Shown: positions 43,038 to 54,336 of the stretch, one piece after another
Layout: every line of letters begins with the position of its first letter
Position numbering within the stretch: the first letter of the stretch is position 1
Source: Cladophialophora immunda
Lineage: Eukaryota > Ascomycota > Eurotiomycetes > Chaetothyriales > Herpotrichiellaceae
Direction of reading: 5' to 3'
Length of the DNA stretch: 64,000 bases
Assembly: GCF_000835495.1 (NCBI RefSeq)
Contig: NW_015622546.1
Coordinates: forward strand, 250,883-314,882
The notes under the pieces: generated by a model
The model's input: the letters and a program-made list of their open reading frames with translations, nothing else
Databases searched by the model: none
What the model was told of the DNA's origin: nothing
Program-made: the position numbers and the translations under genes

Positions 43038-43774
43038 GTTGAAATTGGGGGATTGACGAGACTGTGGAACGAAGGTAGCCTAAGAAGGGAGAGGTAGTGT
43101 AGATGAAGTGGGAAAAGAAGCTGTTCAAGCTGCGAAGCTGGAGATCACGCAGCTAGTCAGAGAGCTAGCAGGGACAAGATGGATAGATAAACGAAGTTGA
43201 TTCCATCTGACGATGATAGAAGTTGTCCAAGTGGCAAGCAGAAGGCAATGGCACAAACAGCGAACTTCTTGCCTGGCAACTGAGAAACCACAAACAGAAA
43301 TGACACGCTGTCTGACAGATGCCATGGCGTTAGAAGACCACCACCTTCCTACTGGCGCGGTGTGCCTCGCTTGTGTCAGACGAGCGGTATTGCACAACAA
43401 GAGCGCGACGCGTAAAATGCCTTGCCATTTCACTGCGGCCTCACTTCTCTCGCTTCCCTTTGATATTACCCTCTTGTCAAGTCAACTCGAGTCACTTCAA
43501 TCCAAAGACAGGCCAAGCAACCGCCATATCTTAGAAACAGTAACGGATTGATACGTGAGGAGATCCCAAACAGTCTTCGTGTCTTTTGCGTTATAATTCT
43601 GCTAATGCTCTGTGAATCTTGCCAACTTATTTGAAACTGCCCGCTCATGTTCAGAAGAAGATGACGATGAGAAATGACTAGTTGTCCCTGAGGCGGCACC
43701 TCACACCAAGTCCCCCCTGCTTATTATGCCGATAATGCTGTCTAGCAAGGAAAGGAGAGTTCGAGATTGTCCAA
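43038..43774. other. Intergenic between ammonium permease and zf-PARP genes
   Basis: This is the promoter region of the zf-PARP gene and 3' flank of the ammonium permease. No further gene was recognised. Confidence 0.5.
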
Positions 43775-45348
43775 CTATGCCTGCTTGGTGGCTTTGCTCG
43801 TCCCATTACCACTGGCGCTGCCACTGCCGCTTGCCGCTTCCGCCTCCGAGCTGTCAATATGTCCTGCGGCGTCCACGCCCTGCAATACACCCGCACGCTT
43901 CTCCACGTCTTCATTGGGTTTGCCATAATGGACGTCGTATTCCTGTTGCAGAGATTAGCAGATGCGTAACAGTGGATCAGAAAAGGAGGTCTTACATGTC
44001 GTCCATCGTGGAAGAAGGCGTACGGGAGTTCGCCGTGGACTTCACCATCACCAATGAGCAGTTGGTCCTCGTTGTATCTCAGGGGAATTCTCATGACGTA
44101 TTTGATGAATAGGCAGATGGCGCTGGTCCAGAACAGGTTCCACCCAATGATGAAGAGGAAGCCGACAATCTGGACCCATACTTGTCGTCCGTTTCCATCG
44201 ATTGCACCACCAGACGGAGCAAGGGCAAAGGCTGCAGTGCCCTCGCTCGTAGCGAAGAGTCCGGTCAAGAAGCCCCCAACAATACCACCAACCAAATGCG
44301 TATGGAAATCTCCCACCACGTCGTCGGAGAATTCGAGGAACCACCTTTGCTTGCCCAGGATGTTCATTGATATCCACGGGATCACACCAGAGAAAAAGCC
44401 AATGATAATCGCACCCCATCCTGCAACAAACCCGGCGGCAGGCGTGATTGCGACAAGGCCCGTGATGATGCCTTGAATGGCTCCAATGACGGCTGGTTTC
44501 TTGAAAAAAATGAGGTCCATAATGGTCCAGGTCAACATGCTCATTGCCGTGCACACATTGGTATTGAGCACGGCGGCACCAGCATCGGGCGAAGCGGTAT
44601 ACGGATCACCACCGTTGAAGCCGTTCCAGCCGAGCCAGAGGAGCCCGACGCCCACAAGTGCCAGCAGAACGTTGTTCGGGTGAAATTCGGTGCGATCGCG
44701 AGGATGTCGAGGGCCGACCCAGTATGCCAGAACCCATCCCGCTGTGCCGGACGAGACGTGGATGACATACCCTCCCGAGTAATCCAAGACACCCATGTCG
44801 AACAAGAAGCCACCTCCCCAGATGCTGAACGCACCCACAGTGTAGCTCAGAGTCAACCAAAGTGGCACAAAAACCATCCAGGCCAGGAAGTTCATTCTTG
44901 CCAGGGCTGCGCCTGCGATAAGAACCACTGTGATGGCCGCGAAGACGAACTGGAAATAAACCATGGTGCTCATAGGATATGCTGCCGAGAGGCCAGCCTC
45001 TGGCAAGAACGCCTGCTTCAATTCGTAGTTCATCTCGACAGCAGGGCCGGGGACACCGACGAATGGCAACATCTGCTTGCCAAAAGCGGCCCGGTACGCG
45101 TAAACCACCCAACAAATGAGGACGGCGGCAAAGGCGTAAAGGACCATGAATGCCGAGTTGATGGCCCACTTCTTTTTCACCAATCCAGCATACATGACCA
45201 TCAGGCCCGGGACAGATTGGAGTCCGACGAGTGTGGCAGCCGTCAGCTGCCAAGCATTGTCGCCATTGTTGAGCCAGTCGGGCGCAACGAGGGTGTCGGC
45301 GTCCCAGCGGCGCTGGGCACGATAGCTGGCTGCGTGACTGGGCGACAT
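43775..45348 (-). CDS. Ammonium transporter, MEP/Amt family
   Basis: Plasma-membrane ammonium permease. Two exons (45348–43996, 43942–43775) give 506 residues. The first ATG in frame is 45348 (MSPSHAASYRAQRRW); the frame is open a little upstream. The Amt signature DYSGGYVIHVSSGTAG is clear. The twin histidines of the pore lie in VIHVSSG and DFHTHLVGG. Other landmarks are QSVPGLMVMYAGLVKKKWAIN and WLGWNGFNGGDPYTASPDAG, giving about 11 membrane helices. The cytosolic C-terminus begins RIPLRYNEDQLLIGDGEVHG, the conserved regulatory tail, and ends in a Ser/Gly-rich stretch. Such genes are usually under nitrogen repression; I did not map GATA sites. Confidence 0.95.
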
Positions 45349-47429
45349 CGAGGTCAACAGATTCGGGGCGACGTTGGCGGGGGTTCAGCGGTGGTAGGGT
45401 CGCGTCCAGCAGCCGCGTTCTTGCACGTCGGCCCTGTCAAGTTGGGAGGAGGAGAAAAAAGCACGGGAAACGCGTGGAGCAGTCGAGGAGGAGCAGGAGT
45501 GAAGATTTAAGAAGACTGCCAGCGACGCACGCGACGAAAAAGAAAAGGCGAGCTCTCCAGCTCTCGAACCACCCATGCGACATACATGGTCTCCTAGAGA
45601 AGACCTAGGCCGGGATTCAAGCGATATCTGTCCCAGCAACACGTCATGATTCGCCAGAGGGTGCCATTATTGCCTTTGGTGCACACCCAGCTCGAATTAG
45701 CAAAGGGATGTCGCCGTGGTAGCGACCGATGCAGGCACAACGTGGCGTAGACAGTCATGTTCTAGCCCGACTGATAGGTCACAGGCATTCGCCTGCTTAT
45801 CATCCATGATCCCCAGCAAAGCGATACGCGATTGGGTTTGCAAGCAATTGCACAGATGAAAAGGGAACGTCGGGCCAAAGCAGGAGGCAGTTGAAGGCTG
45901 GGGTAATGCGGCCAATGATGGGGAAGATGCTTATCAGTTCTTGGCTTCGAGACGGAGCATTCGGGAAATGGGGCTGGCGAAGCTAAGCTGCCTTAAGCAT
46001 TTCGAAGCATTGCGGCATCTCCACAAGGTCAGATCATTGACAGCTGCAAATTGCTGGCTTATCTGCGAGATCAAGGACGAAGCGCTGGCAACTCCACGTG
46101 GGGCACCAGAGGCAAAAGCAAGCTAGACGGGATCAATGGGTTGGGGAGTTGGTGGTGGGTGGTCTGATGCCGTGAGCAAGCCCTGGGGCTATCAGGTCTG
46201 GAGCATTCACCGATGGTGTCTATTCACGTCAAAGAGCAAGCTACCGGGCTGTGCGAGGCGTTGTGGTGCTGCTCATGTGCTGGCAAGACGATGACCGACC
46301 TCTTGCGCAGGTTTGATGGCAAGAACCTGTCCATTACTGACCTCTCTCGCAGAACCCCTTTACGCTGCAACGACAGTCCCTGTGTTCCTCCTGACACCAG
46401 CTAAGGATGCTGAGTTGAAGTTGGCACCTTTTGCAATCGCTCCCTGCACTCCAGACAGCCGTAAATTCTTTGAAGTGGAAGCAGCCTCTCCAAAAATCTG
46501 GGGATGTTAGGATACCTGCCTTCACACGATGCCGAACCCCTTACCTTCGATAATCTACTCGAATCTCCTCGACGGCGTGGAAGACTACCAACAGATATGC
46601 GATAGCCCTCCAAATGGCGTCCGTTCACAAGAATGAAGGCGGGCCCCGAGGACCAGCACCAGACAAAGAGTGTCGTTAGGCATGGAGAGTCACAAATCTG
46701 CGCCAAACGCCCGGCTTAAAAACTGGACCAGATTTTTTCAGCCTTGCCGATAGTGTCCCCGAAGACCCCTGTCGGCAGAGGTCGAGGATCTGATGCAGCA
46801 TCTTATACCGATCTTACGATATGTAAGCAGGCCTCCGAGGGCCCCGGTGGAGACATCTCGCGGGCAAGGCTCCCTGGTGCATTCAGCATACAACCACTTC
46901 TGCACTCAGGATACATGGAGCGGATTGATATTTCCCCACCCTTCGTCCAAAAGCAGCAGGGTGGTCAGGAAAATAGGCCGCGTCACTTATGATGGGGGGC
47001 ATCAACCAAATGGGCCGATGTCCAGAACACATGATGCACATATGACAGTCACCGTGGCCCGGCTTAAGCAGGTCAATGATACTGGCCTCAGAATCAACAT
47101 GCTCCCCATTGGCTTCAAGGATAGTCCTGGCTCCAGACCTGCTCTACACTCACCTCAGACCATGCTGGAAGTTTCCAATGATGGTATCCTCCGGGCGCAG
47201 CGCGAGCAATCAATCAAAATTGGCGGCGTACAGTAAGTTTTCAAGGTAAGGAAAGCAATCACCTGTGCCCTTCTGTTTCCTTTGCTTTGATCAACTCGTC
47301 AGGTCGCTATAGCTTGCGCCCTCTTTATGCGAGGTTCAACGCGTCTACACCAGCAGAAGAACAGGACACTCTTCCATCATCGATTGCTTCTACGTATTCC
47401 TTTCATTGCATCTATCGCAGAGATCACTG
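45349..47429. other. Two-kilobase gene-poor stretch
   Basis: This holds the promoter of the ammonium permease and the 3' flank of the dienelactone hydrolase. ORFs such as 46793–47236 have no recognised motif or good start context. Confidence 0.45.
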
Positions 47430-48383
47430 TCAGGACAAATACTTATTGAACCAGTCAATCCCCTGCTGCGCCGCATCATCCATTGCCTTCTTGTCCTCAT
47501 CACTGCTCCAGTCGCTTCTCAAGGCAAATCCATGCACTTGGTTCTTATAGACCTTCACTTCTGTGGGAACACCGGTCTTTTCAAGCGCTTCTCTGAGCTG
47601 ATCTACGGATTTTATATCCAGCAAGCTATCCTTTTCACCAACGGCAACACTAGTAGGTTTTGAGACGGGGACGATGTCCGCAGGGATGGAAAGGAGGGAT
47701 GGGTGGCAGGCGTATGCGGCATCGACACCGCCAATCTGGCCTTCTTTGCGACCATGGGCTTGGAGGATGGAGTAGCGGCCGCCCCAGCAGAAACCGATCT
47801 GTTCCCGTCAGTCTCGCATCGTCAGGATGGAAGCCCACATCATCTGGACAAGGCCGATTCGCCCCGTCCACTTCGACATGGATGCAGAGGATACTATTTT
47901 GGGAAAGGGAAGTGATCTTACCGTCCCGATCTTATTCGTCCCCGGTATTGTTCTAACATGGTTGATAAACCCACTGATGATGGGCTCCGCAACGGCTTCC
48001 CGATGTTTGGCCAACCACGGCCCAAGTGTGGCCATCACGTCTACCGTCTCCTTCGCTTTGGCGAGCAGCCCTTCCTGCTCTTTCTGCTTCAAAGGTGGCT
48101 CGATGCTTTGGAGAAATTCGATGTCTAGGGAATCTCCTTCCAACACATCAGGGACATAGGTATAGAATCCGGCTTTGGCATATTGGTCTGCGAGGAGTCG
48201 GACATTCTTGAATTTCCAGCCAAAGATGTCGGTGAGGAAGACCACGGTTTTGGAGGTGGACTTGTCGCTGGGCTCCGCGATGTAGGTGGGCAGGCCGCCG
48301 ATGGTGTCTTCACGGCCTTTGGGGGTACCTTCGTGCACAACCCCAGAGAGGCAGCACGCACCCATTCCCGTGTGAGTGGACAT
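47430..48383 (-). CDS. Dienelactone hydrolase family protein
   Basis: Alpha/beta hydrolase of the dienelactone hydrolase family, classically acting in aromatic-compound breakdown. Two exons (48383–47922, 47798–47430) give 276 residues. The start is MSTHTGMGACCLSGVVHEGTP, typical of fungal members. The nucleophile is the Cys in IGFCWGGRYS, the acid lies in VGEKDSLLD and the histidine in NQVHGFALRSDW. The intron donor and acceptor are canonical and in phase 0. The neighbour on the same strand is a PrpF-type isomerase, which may act on a related dicarboxylate. No signal peptide; cytosolic. Confidence 0.92.
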
Positions 48384-48805
48384 GGCTGCAGTCTTTGTAG
48401 TCCTGTGGAAGTATAGATCTGGCGGAACGAGGCTGTGTTCACGAAGTGATGGCGATCTATGGCATCAGATGAAACAACTTATTGAGCAGCTATGTTGTCC
48501 CGGGGTCAAGGATATGTCAACACCTTCGACATTATTTCAGTACCTAGGTTGGTTCTCTCGAGCTCCCCGCGGCTTGCTCCTTCTGGTAGAAGCCATGATC
48601 TCATTGTTCCGTGGCATGGAGCTCGGCTCTCGACAACGATTCGTGCAGAGAAACTTCCCGATCTTGACAGAGGGGCTTTCTGAGCTTAGCGCGCGGGGTA
48701 TCAACACGAGAGAAGCCGTGACTTGAAAACGGATGGAGGGACAATGTGCACCCTCCTCTGGTCCTCGTACCATCTTTGGTTATGGAACCCATCCGAGTCC
48801 GCGCT
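48384..48805. other. Spacer between PrpF-like and DLH genes
   Basis: A 422-bp spacer that should hold the DLH promoter. Nothing else was recognised. Confidence 0.5.
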
Positions 48806-50068
48806 TCAGCGATCACGACTGTCATAGCCGGATCGCAGAGTATTGACATAGCCCTCCATATGGCATCGTGCGGTCCGGATCAGTTTCGCACCAGTAATTT
48901 CGCCATTCTCAATGGCTGCACCAACCTCCAGAGTGCCCGACGGATGGCCAATGACGGTGTTCGAGGGATGAAGGTGCTTTGAAAGCGCATGCGGAAGTGT
49001 GCCTTCCATCTTGCATGCGACTCCGAGGTTGAGGGCCAGTGTAACGGGGACTGCTTTATGTGCCTGTTCCATCGAAAGTGCCTGGCATGAAATATCCAAG
49101 CCTTCGCTCTTAGCGGGGAACAACAAAACGATCTTAGGTATGCTGCTGATGTTGGGGTCTAAACCCATCATTTCCGTGCCTCGTTTCCGGATGGCTTCTA
49201 GCTTTTCAAGGAGCGCTTGATTAGCATTCAGTTTGTCTGGTGTCGCATCGATTTTCCATCCAATGCCTCTGCCATCGACGAACACTCCTGGATTGCTGAC
49301 ATCGATCAGCGATGCTCGAACTATCTGGTCTCCGACTTCGATATTGTCAATTGGGTTGCCCGTGGGTAAAGCCTTGCCGGTCTTTGCGCCTCCTGGGTGA
49401 AGAAAGGAGAGGGTGATGGTGGAACCTGTTCCAGGAACCCCGTCGATGCTGCACGTCCCAAGCTCTTGATACTCCCATTTACCGTCGAAGCCGGTAGCTT
49501 GAAACGTAGACTCGATGATTTTTGCTGTATTCGTGTTTCTCATCCGCAAGGTCACAGTCTCGTTTCCCCCGTCTGGAACCCGTTGCCCATCTTTTGCAGG
49601 TTCCTGGTGGTAGAGATCACAGGTTAATGCGAAGGGACCAACCACCGAGGTCAGATTGCCGCAGTTCCCAGCCATGTCCAACTTGCCGTCCTTGACACCA
49701 ATCTGAAAGAAGGTGTAGTCAACATTGGCATCTGATTGCGACGATGGTCCAACGACCATGGCCTTGCTCAGTGAGGAAATGCCACCGCCCATCCCATTGA
49801 GCTGCCTGCCATATGGGTCGGGAGACCCTAGGACTGCTGCAAAAAATTGCTCCATGTTCTTCAAAGTTGCCGCCTCAGGTGGTTTTCCTGTTGACAGAGC
49901 CGACTGAAACCACTTCGGCAAATCAGAAATGTTGAAAAAGACGCCCTTGGAAGTGCCACCGCGCCAGAATGAGGCCTTGACAGCCCTCGGGAACGGTGCT
50001 GTCGTCATGGTTCTCTTCAGGATGTTGGTGCAAACCGGGACCGAGAATGCAGAGTGGCCAAGGAGCAT
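48806..50068 (-). CDS. PrpF-type isomerase (methylaconitate/methylitaconate isomerase family)
   Basis: Predicted isomerase of the diaminopimelate-epimerase fold that moves a double bond in unsaturated tricarboxylates. One exon gives 420 residues. ATG 50008 (MTTAPFPRAVKASFWRGGTSKG) is the better match to bacterial PrpF starts. The 20 extra residues from 50068 could be a mitochondrial signal. Family motifs are FWRGGTSKGVFF, GSPDPYGRQLNGMGGGISSLSK, DMAGNCGNLTSVVGPFA and NPGVFVDGRGIGW. The Cys of AGNCGN is the expected active-site residue. It is divergent from a Gfo/Idh/MocA oxidoreductase and in line with a dienelactone hydrolase. Confidence 0.9.
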   Translation of the reverse strand: MLLGHSAFSVPVCTNILKRTMTTAPFPRAVKASFWRGGTSKGVFFNISDLPKWFQSALSTGKPPEAATLKNMEQFFAAVLGSPDPYGRQLNGMGGGISSLSKAMVVGPSSQSDANVDYTFFQIGVKDGKLDMAGNCGNLTSVVGPFALTCDLYHQEPAKDGQRVPDGGNETVTLRMRNTNTAKIIESTFQATGFDGKWEYQELGTCSIDGVPGTGSTITLSFLHPGGAKTGKALPTGNPIDNIEVGDQIVRASLIDVSNPGVFVDGRGIGWKIDATPDKLNANQALLEKLEAIRKRGTEMMGLDPNISSIPKIVLLFPAKSEGLDISCQALSMEQAHKAVPVTLALNLGVACKMEGTLPHALSKHLHPSNTVIGHPSGTLEVGAAIENGEITGAKLIRTARCHMEGYVNTLRSGYDSRDR

Positions 50069-50449
50069 ATTGAGGGCGAATCAGGTTGCCACGTTCTTCA
50101 GGGCCCAGACGGGCATCTCGCAGGCGGATTGATGTTATTGCCTGGGACGCCAATGTCAGTATGACCTGAACCTGGCGAAGAGGCGGCCAGCAAGCAACGA
50201 ACGGTCGACTGACTTGACGGAGAACAGCCGAGCAGCCTTGTGAACGGCGAGGCTGGCCAATCACAGCCAGGTCAATTGGAGTGACGCCTGTGCTATCTTT
50301 CCCCCCGCAATCAACGTTACACGCTGCGACGCTCTGTGCGACGCCCTCTAGGCGCCCGCCGGGCATATATATCTGGGTCGACCTTCACTCTTCTGAGCTC
50401 CAGTGCTCAGATAAAGGCTATCGCACTATCGTACACCCATTTGGCCACA
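50069..50449. promoter_or_regulatory. Divergent promoter, PrpF-like / Gfo-Idh-MocA genes
   Basis: A 381-bp region between divergent starts. TATATAT at 50366–50372 on the plus strand lies about 80 bp upstream of the oxidoreductase ATG and may be its TATA box. The shared region suggests joint regulation. Confidence 0.45.
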
Positions 50450-52012
50450 ATGGGCTCCATCGAACCACCCCCTCAACCGCCACAATTCCTCGTCATTGGA
50501 GCTGGATCTCGGGGTCATGCATATGCCCGTGCTGTAGAAGCTTCGACGTCAGGCACGATTGCGGCTGTGGCAGAGATTGATCCGTTCAAGCGTCAAGAGT
50601 TTGGGAGACGTTACATATGGGGAAGAGATGGACAGCCTAAGGAATACCAGTCTTTTGGCCCGTGGGAAGAATGGGTTACATGGGAGAAGAGACGCAGAGA
50701 GGACGCAGACAAGGCTGGAGGATCCGAGCCGGGTTATATCCCTATCACTGGAGTCTTCATATGCACCATGGATGAGACACATGCCTCTATAATCCGTGCC
50801 ATTGCACCCCTCAACCTCCACATTCTGTGCGAGAAACCTTTGGCTTTATCACTATCCGACTGTCTCTCTATCTCTTCAGCGTTATCGAAATACCCTCCAA
50901 AAGTGGTCTCCATCGGACATGTGCTACATTACTCGCCTCACAACATCCTTCTGCGCAAGCTGTTGACTGCGGACCAGGTCATTGGCGAGATTGTCTCGAT
51001 TGAACACACTGAGCCAGTCGGATGGTGGCATTTCTCTCACTCTTACGTCCGCGGAAACTGGCGCCGCTCTACTCCAGAAGGCGTTGGTTCTCTACTCACA
51101 AAATCCGGCCACGATATTGACTTCATTCTGTGGCTGCTCTGCTCACCCAGTGCTCTGACTGGATCAAAACCCCATCTTCCTTCTTCAATCTCCAGCAATG
51201 GAGCCATGACGCATTTCCGCCCAGCAAGAAAGCCGAAGGCTGCAGGCACGGCGACGAATTGCCTCTCCTGCCCCGCTGAGGCGGGCTGCATCTACTCAGC
51301 CAAGAAAATCTACCGCGACCGATGGCTTCGGCATGAGAAAGATACCGGCTGGCCGCTCAAGATTGTCGTACCCGAGATTGAAGAAATTGTATCGACCAAA
51401 GGCTGGGATGCGGCGGAGGAGCAACTAATGAAAAGGCTTGGTGAGGACTACGATAAAGCCACCACGCCTGACAATATCATTGCAAGTCGTAGCTGGTATG
51501 GTCGCTGTGTTTACGAATCAGATAACGACGTGGTGGATGACCAGGTCGTGACAATGGACTGGGAGGAAGATCCTCTGCACGGCCAGGACCTCGGTCGGGG
51601 ACTCAAAAGGGCGCTCTTTCATATGACTTATCCGACCCAAGCACAATGCGAGCGACGAGGGTGGATATATGGTACGCTGGGCGAAATCCACTACGACTCG
51701 CACAAGATCACTGTGCATACGTTTGCCGATGGGAAAACCATCGTGCACGATATTCCGAAACAGGCACCTGAGGTGGAGAAGAGCCACGGAGGCGGCGACT
51801 GGGGCCTGGCTGGTGCCTTTGTGCAAGCTGTTCAGAACGTCGACGCTCGAACAATGGATGTGGCTCAGGCACAAAGAGAACTGGTGGGATGCGATCTGGA
51901 GGAGATCATATTGAGCCACGCGGTGGTATTTGCAGCAGAAGAGGCAAGGAGGGAAAGAAAGGTCATCAAATGGGGCGAGTGGTGGGCCAAGAATGGTTCG
52001 CTCGCCCAGTGA
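50450..52012 (+). CDS. Gfo/Idh/MocA family oxidoreductase
   Basis: NAD(P)-dependent dehydrogenase that typically acts on sugars or related polyols. ATG 50450 (MGSIEPPPQPPQFLVIGAGS) is chosen because the Rossmann motif GAGSRG follows directly; a longer frame from 50336 lacks homologous-looking residues. The protein has 520 residues. The motif CEKPLALSL is the conserved EKP lysine site, and SGHDIDFILWLL provides the usual aspartate/histidine pair. A cysteine-rich insert (TNCLSCPAEAGCIYSAKKIY) is typical of a fungal subgroup. There is no signal peptide. Substrate unknown. Confidence 0.9.
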   Translation: MGSIEPPPQPPQFLVIGAGSRGHAYARAVEASTSGTIAAVAEIDPFKRQEFGRRYIWGRDGQPKEYQSFGPWEEWVTWEKRRREDADKAGGSEPGYIPITGVFICTMDETHASIIRAIAPLNLHILCEKPLALSLSDCLSISSALSKYPPKVVSIGHVLHYSPHNILLRKLLTADQVIGEIVSIEHTEPVGWWHFSHSYVRGNWRRSTPEGVGSLLTKSGHDIDFILWLLCSPSALTGSKPHLPSSISSNGAMTHFRPARKPKAAGTATNCLSCPAEAGCIYSAKKIYRDRWLRHEKDTGWPLKIVVPEIEEIVSTKGWDAAEEQLMKRLGEDYDKATTPDNIIASRSWYGRCVYESDNDVVDDQVVTMDWEEDPLHGQDLGRGLKRALFHMTYPTQAQCERRGWIYGTLGEIHYDSHKITVHTFADGKTIVHDIPKQAPEVEKSHGGGDWGLAGAFVQAVQNVDARTMDVAQAQRELVGCDLEEIILSHAVVFAAEEARRERKVIKWGEWWAKNGSLAQ

Positions 52013-52393
52013 CCCCAGCGGTAATGAGCTGCGAAATGCGTCGGCGGAGTTTTTCAAAGTATAGCGATGGTGTCTGTGAAAGGAAAGCGATTTCTGGGTC
52101 TCAGAGCTCGAAATAGAACCAGGGTTAACAATGCAATCTCATCGGTCCAGAACGAAGGGAGAAATGCCCGGACCTCCTGTTGCCCAGGTCCACGTCTTAC
52201 ATTCCAGCCCAGGTCCTGCAACTCCTTTCCGGGACATGTCCACAATGAGACTCTGCAAACGTCAAAGGTTCTTTGTGAGAGGTCACCGCAGCCTTGAAAT
52301 TATGCCCTTCCCAATATCTGGCTATCGTCTTCCTCCATCAACCAGGTTGGTGGAACGCAGAATTTTGGGTATACCTACCTGGCTTGAAACACC
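52013..52393. other. Intergenic
   Basis: It is the promoter region of the b561 gene. Only short ORFs were seen. Confidence 0.5.
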
Positions 52394-53470
52394 ATGGCCC
52401 TGAACCAATGGACGAGCACCTTCTTGCTCCTCGTCAGCCTCTCAGGTACGTCTGCCCGCAGGCTCTTCACAGCAAGGCCTCTGAATGGCATGTTTGTGAG
52501 ATGGAAAGCCGATCGGAGCAGCATACTGACATCAAATGGATAGCAACCCTGACCCTAGCACAACTCGTTCCAGCATCTCCGCCAACAGCCACGGTGCCCA
52601 TCGTTTCGGCCTCATCTCCATGGCTGACAACTGCGACCCCGACGTCTAATCCCGCCTACCACCCGGCCTCTCTCGCTTGGTCAACGGGGGCAAGCAAGTT
52701 TCCGTCGTATTTCGGAGAAGCAAAGATCGCCCATGCAGCTTTGGGGGCTGCGGCGTTTCTTTTATGCTTTCCCCTCGGCGGCATCATTGTCAAGGTCTGG
52801 CCGCATCGTCACATCGTCTGGATTCATGCGGCCATCCAAGCTGTTGGGTTGGCCATATTTGTGGCCTCCACGGGCTTAGGGATATGGATGGGCTTGAAAA
52901 TTGACGCTGTGAGTATAACATACCTGTTGCTTCTCCCATTCACACGGCCATTTCGCTAATCGGACGGCCTCCCATTGCCAGCTCGATCACTACCACTGCG
53001 TCATCGGTCTCGTCATCCTAGGCCTCCTCCTTCTCCAGCCCCTGATGAAGTTGCACTGGTTCCACGAAAAGATCCCCAAGGTCGTACACTTTGTGCACAT
53101 CCATCTCTGGCTGGGCCGTGCATTGATCCTCCTCGGGATTGTCGATGGCGGCCTGGGTTTCCAATTCGCCGCCACCTTCAAGGGCCCCAAGTGGGCGAGC
53201 GGATGGAAAATTGCATATGGCGTGTGTGGCGCGCTCGTTTGGATCATCTATGTGAGCGTCGTGATTGTGTGGGTGGAGCTGAAGAAGCCTGACGCGAGCG
53301 CGGTGGCGATCGATGGGAGTGAGGAGATGGCGGCTTTGAATCAAGCCAGAGGACGAACGGAGGAGCGACCAAAGACGGCGGACACTGTAACGAGTACAGT
53401 GCATGACGTCGAGATTGGCGAGTTTGTGCAGGTTGAGCCGATGAGACCTGCTCGGCCTAGGGCGTTGTGA
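52394..53470 (+). CDS. Cytochrome b561 domain protein without DOMON
   Basis: Predicted transmembrane electron-transfer protein. Three in-phase exons (52394–52445, 52544–52908, 52982–53470) give about 301 residues. A signal peptide (MALNQWTSTFLLLVSLS) is followed by a Ser/Thr/Pro-rich linker. The b561 core has the four expected histidine-containing segments: KIAHAALGAAAFLL, HIVWIHAAIQAVGL, LDHYHCVIGLVI, and FVHIHLWLGRALILLG. The C-terminal tail is hydrophilic. Unlike the protein at 1089–2596, it has no DOMON domain, so any redox partner would be separate. Confidence 0.88.
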
Positions 53471-54336
53471 TGTGGGAGTTCTTCGTCAAATGTGACTGGC
53501 GCTAATCCGAGGCACCGTCAGAGGAGGGGGATGTAATGATCACCGAAGAACCTTAGATATGATACCTGCCATTTCGAATGGAACTCGCATTCCCCATATG
53601 CCAACATTGGGCAACAGTTGGGCTAGTTGATACTGATCTGTGAGATGCAGGATGGAGAGAGCTCAGCCTCGTGTGGAGCATAGCAGGGGTATTGCTTTCC
53701 GAACAGGAAGGATCACGGTTAACTCCATGCTGTCTCGTACCTCCTCGTACCCACCGCGCACTCGGCCTCGCCTGTCTTTTGGTTGAACTTACCACACACA
53801 CCTAGGCTCACTTTACAAGGCTTTGACTTGAATAGAACGGCAACAGTCAAAAACTCATCGTGCCAGAGCAGAACTCCGCATCAAGTTGGACTATCCCTTG
53901 CGAGTCTACAGCATTCACCATCATCACCAAATTCCCAAAACAGTAATATCGAAGTCGTCCAATAAGCAATCGTGATACTGCTGAACCGAGCGACGCCTCA
54001 CTAGCCTCACCCTCGCGTATTGGCGGTGTCTCCAGGCGGGGTCGACCGTCGCTCAGGATAGTTACAACCGCTGCCTGAAGTAGCAGGTATCGCCCCGATA
54101 CTCCAAAGACCACAACATTTTAAGCAAAGGCTCTCGTTAAAGGTTGGGCCAACCCCGCAGTCTTACATCAGTACGCTCTACCGAATACGGGCCAGGGCTA
54201 GGCGTGCTACTTCTGGCTCATCGGAGACTCGCCTGAGGTCGGCCATGAATTCATTTATTCCGAAACACATCTACCTGCTCCGCTCTACCGTCCCACGGTC
54301 AATCACCATCTTGTCCTCAAGCAACCAGTATGAAGC
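53471..54336. other. Intergenic, no gene recognised
   Basis: This holds the promoter of the transcription-factor-like gene. No motif or gene stands out. Confidence 0.45.

Noticed and set aside
44473..45510. 345-codon plus-strand ORF across the ammonium permease
   Set aside because: It lies antisense to a clear MEP/Amt gene and has no motif of its own.
46744..47236. ORFs of 82 and 147 codons
   Set aside because: No domain, no signal peptide and no homologous-looking segment.
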